Origin: Gp6-AA40 sp035647075 | Lineage (GTDB): Bacteria > Acidobacteriota > Vicinamibacteria > Vicinamibacterales > UBA2999 | Assembly: GCA_035647075.1 (NCBI GenBank) | Contig: DASROF010000246.1 | Span: forward strand, 1 to 46,957 | DNA length: 46,957 nucleotides | Direction of reading: 5' to 3' | Part shown: one piece after another, positions 39,477-46,957 of the stretch | Position numbering within the stretch: the stretch's first letter is position 1 | Layout of the letters: each line of letters begins with the position of its first letter | Made by a program: the position numbers and the translations under genes | The notes under the pieces: model-generated | Database searches by the model: none | What the model saw: only the letters and a program-made list of their open reading frames with translations | What the model was told of the DNA's origin: nothing

Positions 39477-39956
39477 ATGAGACGCCCCATTCAATTGATG
39501 CTCATCGTCGCCGCCAGCTCCGTGCTTGCCGCGCAAGGTGGTGGGGAACAGCGCGTCACGCCATCAGAAGTGAAGTGGCCGGCGCCCGCGGCGGGAAGCG
39601 TGGGCACCTCGGGGAATGCGGGAACGCAGACGGTGGTGCTGAAGGGCGATCCGACGAAGCCAGGTCTGTACAGCATGCTGTTGCGTGTCGGGCCGAACAC
39701 GAGGATTGAAGCGCACGCGCACCCCGATGATAGGGTGGCGACTGTGATTTCGGGAACCTGGTACTTCGGCTACGGCGCGAAATTCGACGAGAAAGCGTTG
39801 AAGATGCTGCCACCTGGCAGCTTCTACACCGAGCCGCCGAACACGAATCATTTCGCGATGACGCGCGCGGAAGGTGTGACGATTCAGATCACGGGGACCG
39901 GGCCGTCCGGGACCTCTTACGCAGATCCGGCGAACGATCCGGCACGCAAGAAATAG
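39477..39956 (+). CDS. Secreted cupin-domain protein
   Basis: 159-residue exported small beta-barrel protein: signal peptide MRRPIQLMLIVAASSVLAAQ, then the cupin core LRVGPNTRIEAHAHPDDRVATVISGTWYFGYG with metal ligands HAH..D, and PPGSFYTEPPNTNHFAMTR carrying the third His. Conserved motif order fits a mononuclear metal cupin; enzymatic or binding role unknown. ATG 39477 is 5 bases after GGAAGGAG, which belongs to a palindrome. Confidence 0.9.
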   Translation: MRRPIQLMLIVAASSVLAAQGGGEQRVTPSEVKWPAPAAGSVGTSGNAGTQTVVLKGDPTKPGLYSMLLRVGPNTRIEAHAHPDDRVATVISGTWYFGYGAKFDEKALKMLPPGSFYTEPPNTNHFAMTRAEGVTIQITGTGPSGTSYADPANDPARKK

Positions 39957-39963
39957 AACGCAG

Positions 39964-39981
39964 TGTCCCCCATCAGGCGGA
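39964..39981. repeat. Degenerate REP-like palindrome
   Basis: GTCCCCCATCAGGCGGAC differs from the GTCCGCCTTCAGGCGGAC consensus at two positions. It lies between the cupin stop and the promoter of the kinase gene. Confidence 0.6.
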
Positions 39982-39987
39982 CCCTCA

Positions 39988-39993
39988 TATAAT
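39988..39993 (+). promoter_or_regulatory. -10 box of kinase gene
   Basis: Perfect TATAAT 18 bases before the ATG at 40012. Transcription would begin about 10-12 bases before the start codon and no Shine-Dalgarno is present, suggesting a nearly leaderless mRNA. No convincing -35 box is seen; the palindrome at 39964 occupies that region. Confidence 0.5.
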
Positions 39994-40011
39994 CCGCCCA
40001 CCCCTTTCCAG

Positions 40012-42699
<2,688 letters not shown>

Positions 42700-42715
42700 A
42701 CCGGTTCCCATACGA

Positions 42716-42732
42716 GTCCGCTCAAGCCGGAC
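42716..42732. repeat. REP-like palindrome downstream of pgl
   Basis: GTCCGCTCAAGCCGGAC is the GTCCGGCTCAAGCCGGAC form with one base missing. It lies between the kinase stop and the end of the 6-phosphogluconolactonase gene. Confidence 0.65.
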
Positions 42733-42733
42733 A

Positions 42734-43483
42734 CTACAGGCGCGAGGCCGCGGCGCGATCGACGAACCACTCCACGCGATCGTCAGCGCCGCGAAGCAAT
42801 TGCGCTGGGTGAGTCCCCACGTCGAGCGCCCCTTCAAGCGCTGCAAGTACGGCGTTGGACTTATTCAGGCCGGTGACGAGCACGACGATCGCGCGCGAAT
42901 CGAGGATCGCGTCTGGCGTCAGCGTGATGCGCCAGACGCCGAGATGCGGCGCCCAGACCGCGGCTACGCGGTGCCCCGTAACGGGGCGCCCTACGTCTGC
43001 GAGCAGCTCGCTTCCAGGAAAGATCGAGGCGATGTGCGCGTCTTCGCCGAGGCCGAGCAGCGTCAGGTCAAACAGGGGAGTCCGGCTCAAGCCGGACACT
43101 ACGTCGAGAGTGCGTTCGTATTCGTCGGCAGCTTCGTGGGAGTCAGGCATTTCGCCCCGTGTCCGGTGCACCTGATCGGCCGGAACCGGGACGTGGTCGA
43201 TCAGTGAGGCCTTCGCCATGCCGTAGTTGCTGTCGGGATGTTCGGGAGGCACGTGACGTTCGTCGCCCCAGAACAGATGCACTTGTCGCCATGGAATGCG
43301 ATCGCGCCATGGCTGTTGAGGATCAGCAAGATTCGAATAAAGGCGCCGGGGCGTCCCGCCTCCGGCCAGCGCGACGAAGACGATGCCGCGGGTGACCGCC
43401 GCCTCGACGATGAGTTGCGTGACGCGTTCGGCCGCAAGGCGCGCGAGCTCGACCTCGTCGTCTGCGACGGTCAGTTGCGCCAT
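42734..43483 (-). CDS. pgl: 6-phosphogluconolactonase
   Basis: 249-residue enzyme hydrolysing 6-phosphogluconolactone in the oxidative pentose phosphate pathway. Motifs: VALAGGGTPRRLYSNL, VHLFWGDERHVPPEHPDSNYGMA, LTLLGLGEDAHIASIFPGS and VWRITLTPDAI. Two palindromes lie inside the gene. GTCCGGCTCAAGCCGGAC at 43080-43097 encodes VVSGLSRTP in the loop before FDLTLLG, and GCCCCGTAACGGGGC at 42973-42987 encodes PVTGHRV. The frame is kept, so both insertions seem tolerated. It overlaps zwf by 13 bases. Confidence 0.94.
   Translation of the reverse strand: MAQLTVADDEVELARLAAERVTQLIVEAAVTRGIVFVALAGGGTPRRLYSNLADPQQPWRDRIPWRQVHLFWGDERHVPPEHPDSNYGMAKASLIDHVPVPADQVHRTRGEMPDSHEAADEYERTLDVVSGLSRTPLFDLTLLGLGEDAHIASIFPGSELLADVGRPVTGHRVAAVWAPHLGVWRITLTPDAILDSRAIVVLVTGLNKSNAVLAALEGALDVGTHPAQLLRGADDRVEWFVDRAAASRL
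42973..42987. repeat. Palindrome inside pgl
   Basis: GCCCCGTAACGGGGC, a 7-bp stem around one base, in frame within the 6-phosphogluconolactonase gene. Confidence 0.7.
43080..43097. repeat. REP-like palindrome inside pgl
   Basis: Perfect GTCCGGCTCAAGCCGGAC followed by the same ACTACG flank seen downstream at 42733, inserted in frame in the pgl coding sequence. Confidence 0.85.
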
Positions 43484-44928
43484 CGCCGATCGTCGCGCTC
43501 GATCAGCACGTCCGCCTCGGCCGGCCCCATGCTCCCGGCGGGATAGTTCGGCACCGGTGAGCGCGTGTCACGCTCCCACTGGCGCAGGACAGGCTCGACG
43601 ATCTGCCAGCCGGCTTCAACCATGTCCATGCGATGGAACAGCGTCTGGTCTCCCGTCATGGCGTCGAAGAGCAACGTCTCATACCCGGTCGTCGGCTCCT
43701 GCTTGAAGTGCTCCTTGTAGCTGAAGTCCATCGTCACGGTCTCCAGCCGCTCGAGTGGACCCGGGACCTTCGCGTCGAATGACAATGAGATGCCTTCGTC
43801 CGGCTGAATGCGCAGCACCAGCACGTTGGGGTTGGTGCACTCGACGGGCGTGTCGCGGAACAGCATGAACGGCGCGCGCTTGAACTGCACGGCCAGATGA
43901 GTGTCGCGGCGCGCCAGCTTCTTTCCTGTACGCAGATAAAAGGGGACGCCGGCCCAGCGCCAGTTGTCCACGAAGAGCCGCATCGCGACGAACGTTTCGG
44001 TACGCGATTCAGGCGTCACGTTGGGTTCGTTCCGGTACCCGTCGTACTGACCGCGCACGACGTCCCGAGAGACGGCGTCCGGCGTCAACGACGGCACCGC
44101 GTGCAGTACCTTCACCTTCTCGTCGCGTACATCCTCGGCTCTGAAGGAGATCGGCGGCTCCATGGCCACCAGCGTCAGCAGCTGAAACATGTGGTTCTGC
44201 ACGATGTCACGCAGCGCCCCGGCCTTGTCATAGTACGCACCACGCGACCCGATGCCGCCTTCTTCGGCGACGGTCATCTGCACGTGAGAGACATAGCGCC
44301 GGTTCCAAATTGGTTCGAAGATGCCGTTCGCGAAACGGAACGCCAGGATGTTCTGGACGGTTTCTTTGCCGAGGTAGTGATCGATCCGGTAAATCTGCGA
44401 CTCGCGGAACCCGGCGGTCAGACGTGCGTTGAGCGAGCGTGCCGACTCGAGGTCGTAGCCGAACGGCTTCTCGACGATGACGCGTCGCCAGCCGTCGTCT
44501 TCTTTCGCGAGGCCAGACGCTGAGAGTTGCTCGGCGACCGTGTGGAACAGGTCGGGTGGAGTCGCGAAGTAGAACAGGTAATTCGGCGGTATGGCGTAGC
44601 TGGCGCCACGTTCGCGAAGCAGTCCGCTCAGCTGCTGATACAGCCGCGGCTCATGGAATTCGCCGGAGATGTAATGCAGACGCTCCTCGAGCGGCTTCCA
44701 CTTCTCGGGCTCGATCGGTTCTCCCTCCGCGTCCCTGACGCGCTCGCGCATCTGCTGCCGGTAGTCGGCTTCATTGATCGGCGGCCGCGCCACGCCGACA
44801 ATCGCGAATCGCTCCGGAAGCAGCCCGGCCTCTGCGAGGTTGTAGACAGCCGGCAGCAGCTTGCGGCGTGTCAGATCGCCTGAGGCGCCGAAGATGACGA
44901 GGAAGCAGTCGTCAGCGCGGTTCGGCAT
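43471..44928 (-). CDS. zwf: Glucose-6-phosphate 1-dehydrogenase
   Basis: 485-residue NAD(P)-dependent dehydrogenase, the first step of the oxidative pentose phosphate pathway. Cofactor fold FLVIFGASGDLTRRKLLPAVYNL, the active-site signature RIDHYLGKETVQNILAFRFANGIFEPIWN (Lys and His present), and the C-terminal domain with PFYLRTGKKLARRDTHLAVQF and GYETLLFDAMTGDQTLFHRMD. ATG 44928 lies inside the last codons of gnd (17-base overlap); the longer frame from 45006 duplicates gnd coding sequence and is not needed. Confidence 0.96.
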   Translation of the reverse strand: MPNRADDCFLVIFGASGDLTRRKLLPAVYNLAEAGLLPERFAIVGVARPPINEADYRQQMRERVRDAEGEPIEPEKWKPLEERLHYISGEFHEPRLYQQLSGLLRERGASYAIPPNYLFYFATPPDLFHTVAEQLSASGLAKEDDGWRRVIVEKPFGYDLESARSLNARLTAGFRESQIYRIDHYLGKETVQNILAFRFANGIFEPIWNRRYVSHVQMTVAEEGGIGSRGAYYDKAGALRDIVQNHMFQLLTLVAMEPPISFRAEDVRDEKVKVLHAVPSLTPDAVSRDVVRGQYDGYRNEPNVTPESRTETFVAMRLFVDNWRWAGVPFYLRTGKKLARRDTHLAVQFKRAPFMLFRDTPVECTNPNVLVLRIQPDEGISLSFDAKVPGPLERLETVTMDFSYKEHFKQEPTTGYETLLFDAMTGDQTLFHRMDMVEAGWQIVEPVLRQWERDTRSPVPNYPAGSMGPAEADVLIERDDRRWRN

Positions 44929-45886
44929 GGCCGCCGAATTGGGCGCGAAGCGCCGAGAGCAGCTTCTCGGCGAAGGTGTGATCGCGACGCGAGCGGAAGC
45001 GCGCAAAGAGCGCCGTCGTCAACACATCGGCAGGGACGTCTTCGGCAATGGCCGCGGCCACGGTCCAGCGTCCTTCGCCAGAATCGCCAACCGTTCCGGT
45101 GAATCCCTCGAGCTGAGGATCCTGTCGAAGCGCAATCGCCGCCAGATCGAGCAGCCACGAGCTGACGACGCTCCCGTGTCGCCAGACTTCCGCGATCTCT
45201 GCCAGGTCCAGCGTGTAGCGCTCATCGGCGGGCAGCGACGGACTGTCGGCGTTGCGCAGGATGTCGAACCCCTCGGCATACGACTGCATCAGCCCGTACT
45301 CGATGCCGTTGTGGATCATCTTGACGAAGTGGCCGGAACCAGCAGGCCCGCAATGCAGGTAGCCCTGCGATGCAGTGGACGATTCAGGAGCATTGAGGGC
45401 TTCCTCCGCCTTTCCGCTGTGTCCTGGAGCGAGCGAGCGGAACAGTGGCGTCAGGCGTTCAACGACGTTCGGACTGCCGCCAATCATCAGGCAGTAGCCG
45501 CGTTCTGCGCCCCACACACCGCCCGATGTTCCGACGTCGACGTATTCGATCCCCTTCGACGCGAGCGTCTTCGCCCGTCGCACATCGTCCTTGAAATGTG
45601 AGTTGCCACCGTCGATCACGACGTCGCCCGCGGACAGACGTGATACCAGGGCATTGACAGTCTCTTCTGTGGGATCGCCGGCGGGAACCATGATCCACAC
45701 GGTGCGCGGCTTCTGGAGACGCCTGACAAGATCGTCGATGGAGATAGTGCCGTCGACGCCGGCCTTCGATGCCGCCCGAACGGCGTCCTGGCTGCGATCC
45801 CAGGCGACCACCGTATGGCCGGCTGCGGCCAGTCGACGCGTCATGTTGCCGCCCATCCGGCCGAGACCGATGAAGCCTAACTGCAT
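44912..45886 (-). CDS. gnd: 6-phosphogluconate dehydrogenase, decarboxylating (short type)
   Basis: 324-residue enzyme giving ribulose 5-phosphate and CO2. N-terminal cofactor fold MQLGFIGLGRMGGNMTRRL, then VIDGGNSHFKDDVRRA, VDVGTSGGVWGAERGYCLMIGG, the catalytic HCGPAGSGHFVKMIHNGIEYGLMQSYAEGF (Lys, His, Asn). The short length matches the YqeC/GntZ-type enzymes, often NAD-preferring. First gene of the gnd-zwf-pgl operon, with overlaps of 17 and 13 bases; all three enzymes of the oxidative branch are thus together. Confidence 0.96.
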   Translation of the reverse strand: MQLGFIGLGRMGGNMTRRLAAAGHTVVAWDRSQDAVRAASKAGVDGTISIDDLVRRLQKPRTVWIMVPAGDPTEETVNALVSRLSAGDVVIDGGNSHFKDDVRRAKTLASKGIEYVDVGTSGGVWGAERGYCLMIGGSPNVVERLTPLFRSLAPGHSGKAEEALNAPESSTASQGYLHCGPAGSGHFVKMIHNGIEYGLMQSYAEGFDILRNADSPSLPADERYTLDLAEIAEVWRHGSVVSSWLLDLAAIALRQDPQLEGFTGTVGDSGEGRWTVAAAIAEDVPADVLTTALFARFRSRRDHTFAEKLLSALRAQFGGHAEPR

Positions 45887-45902
45887 CAGTAGTTCACTCT
45901 TC

Positions 45903-45963
45903 CGTGTTCTCTTTTCCGGGTTCGTGTTCAGGGTTCAGGGTTCAGGTTCGAGTCCGGTGTTCA
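45903..45963. repeat. Heptamer array (GTTCAGG)
   Basis: Three perfect GTTCAGG units flanked by decayed ones (GGTTCGT, TTCGAGT) between gnd and the PilT-like gene. On the minus strand it reads CCTGAAC and holds the TGA stop of the PilT-like gene (45942-45944). Confidence 0.8.
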
Positions 45964-46957
45964 AGTAAAGAGTCGAGCTCGTCGGCGTGCGCGGCACGAA
46001 GGTGCGCATCTGCGCGTTCGAGTGTTCCGTTCTTGACGAACCGTGCCAGCGATTCCTCCAAAGAAAAGGATCCGGCCTTGCGCGTGATGGTGATTTCCTG
46101 GTTCAGGTGCTGCAGCGCATTCTTACGGATGTGCTGTCGTGCGCCGTAGCTCACCATGAGCAATTCAGCGACCGGTACCACACCGCCGGTACGTGCTGGA
46201 ACCAGAGTCTGCGTCATCACGGCAGCCAACGCCATTGACAGCTCCTGACGCACGGCGTTCTGACGTTCCACCGGGAAGGCGTCCGCGATCCGCGAGATGG
46301 CGGCCGAGACGTCCGTGGTGTGAACGGTCGCGAAAACGAGGTGGCCGGTTTCGGCGGCCGACAGAGCGATGCGCATCGTCTCAGGATCCCGCATCTCCCC
46401 GACGACGATGACGTCGGGAGCCTGACGGACGGCGGATCGAAGCGCAAAAGGGAAGTCGGGTGCGTCGATCCCGATCTCGACCTGCTCGATCAGGCTGCGT
46501 CCGTGGATATGTTCGTACTCAATCGGATCCTCGACGGTGATGATGTGCCGTTCGGTGCTCTCGTTGATCGCCGCCACCAGTGCCGCCAACGTTGTGGTCT
46601 TCCCTGATCCGGTTGGACCGCCAATCAGCACCAGACCGCGAGGCAGGGCCGCCAGGAGCCCGATGTCGTGTGAGAAGTGCAAGTCGGCGAGTTTCGGTAT
46701 GCGGAGTGGCAGCGCGCGAATAGAGGCTGCCGCGCGGCCGCGTTCCCGATGCAGGTTCATCCGGAAACGGCCGAGTGCCGGTCTCTTGAACGCCAGATCG
46801 ACGGCCAGTCCGCCGCGATAGCGTTCGAGGAGCCGGTGGCTGACGCAGCCGCTTACGGCCTGCTCGATTTCATCGCTGCCGAGCGGGTCGGCAGAGATAC
46901 GGATCAGTCGTCCCGGTGCGCGTACGATTGGCGGCGATCCGGCGACGAGGAGAAGAT
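45942..46957 (-). CDS. PilT-family ATPase, N-terminus cut by window edge
   Basis: Hexameric retraction-type ATPase of type IV pili. About 338 residues are visible. The N-terminal domain starts mid-sequence with LLLVAGSPPIVRAPGRLIRI (matching the PilT DLH..G.PP..R opening, a few residues missing). The ATPase core has Walker A GGPTGSGKTTTLAAL, ITVEDPIEYEH (Asp box), the Walker B region PDVIVVGEMRDPETM and the His box ATVHTTD. AALAAVMTQTLVP follows as in PilT/PilU. An ATG at 46760 is internal and not the start. Paralogs PilT and PilU cannot be told apart here. The C-terminal tail ends in the heptamer array. Confidence 0.93.
   Translation of the reverse strand, partial: LLLVAGSPPIVRAPGRLIRISADPLGSDEIEQAVSGCVSHRLLERYRGGLAVDLAFKRPALGRFRMNLHRERGRAAASIRALPLRIPKLADLHFSHDIGLLAALPRGLVLIGGPTGSGKTTTLAALVAAINESTERHIITVEDPIEYEHIHGRSLIEQVEIGIDAPDFPFALRSAVRQAPDVIVVGEMRDPETMRIALSAAETGHLVFATVHTTDVSAAISRIADAFPVERQNAVRQELSMALAAVMTQTLVPARTGGVVPVAELLMVSYGARQHIRKNALQHLNQEITITRKAGSFSLEESLARFVKNGTLERADAHLRAAHADELDSLLEHRTRT

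Noticed and set aside
42734..45886. Horizontal transfer of the pentose phosphate operon
   Set aside because: Base composition, overlap style and palindromes match the surroundings.

Overview
This 46,957-base window is GC-rich, gene-dense bacterial chromosome. The gene content points to an acidobacterium, most likely of the Vicinamibacteria type (inference). It has a VWFA-related acidobacterial-type protein, a TIGR03435-type protein, three Ser/Thr protein kinases (one with a beta-propeller sensor), several paralogous secreted proteins with no known function, a DUF6152 protein, and dispersed palindromes of the kind that decode as RLKADTT / FRLKAEA in spurious ORFs. No phage, CRISPR array or canonical insertion sequence is visible. 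Both ends cut a gene: a Ser/Thr kinase on the left and a PilT-like ATPase on the right. No gene-free stretch exceeds about 300 bases; the longest, about 280 bases, holds a tRNA-Lys.

Layout. 1-4997: kinase (partial), VWA protein, small zinc ribbon, PAP2 phosphatase and two small secreted proteins. 5082-5153: tRNA-Lys(UUU). 5276-7434: a secreted kinase-like protein and a second PAP2 protein. 7415-10247 (minus): histidine kinase, OmpR-type regulator and lone receiver. 10293-12034 (minus): TIGR03435 protein and an exported methyltransferase. 12124-17040 (plus): a run of paralogous secreted proteins with a DUF6152 protein, one paralog fused to a zinc-site-degenerate metallo-beta-lactamase domain. 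17122-22503: DUF2071 protein, then ECF sigma factor, small membrane protein and a 1025-residue kinase. 23124-24392 (minus): c-type cytochrome-like protein. 24538-27485 (minus): VTC / DUF4956 / CotH operon. 27533-29574 (minus): ATP-grasp ligase and zinc metallopeptidase. 29733-31613: exported oligoendopeptidase F. 31691-37280 (minus): receiver, hemE, hemG, exported O-methyltransferase, arginase, second secreted kinase-like protein. 37446-39956: hypothetical pair, TVP38 protein, cupin. 40012-42699: kinase with propeller. 42734-45886 (minus): gnd-zwf-pgl oxidative pentose phosphate operon. 45942 to the end (minus): PilT-like ATPase.

The most unusual feature lies between the genes. Short tandem arrays with a 7-base (sometimes 8-base) period sit at gene junctions in at least nine regions. 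They use several unrelated heptamers, are frequently arranged as inverted pairs, and often provide the stop codon of the adjacent gene. Two inverted pairs enclose closely related copies (about 80% protein identity) of a 23S-rRNA-intervening-sequence-type four-helix-bundle gene. Both cassettes are about 625 bp and share a conserved hairpin 68-69 bases upstream of the ORF. This looks like a small non-autonomous element resembling the intervening sequences of 23S rRNA but living between protein genes. A second strong candidate is a pair of secreted proteins (5276-6388 and 31691-32806) with a protein-kinase-like catalytic signature. All functional statements come from reading the sequence; no database search was run.
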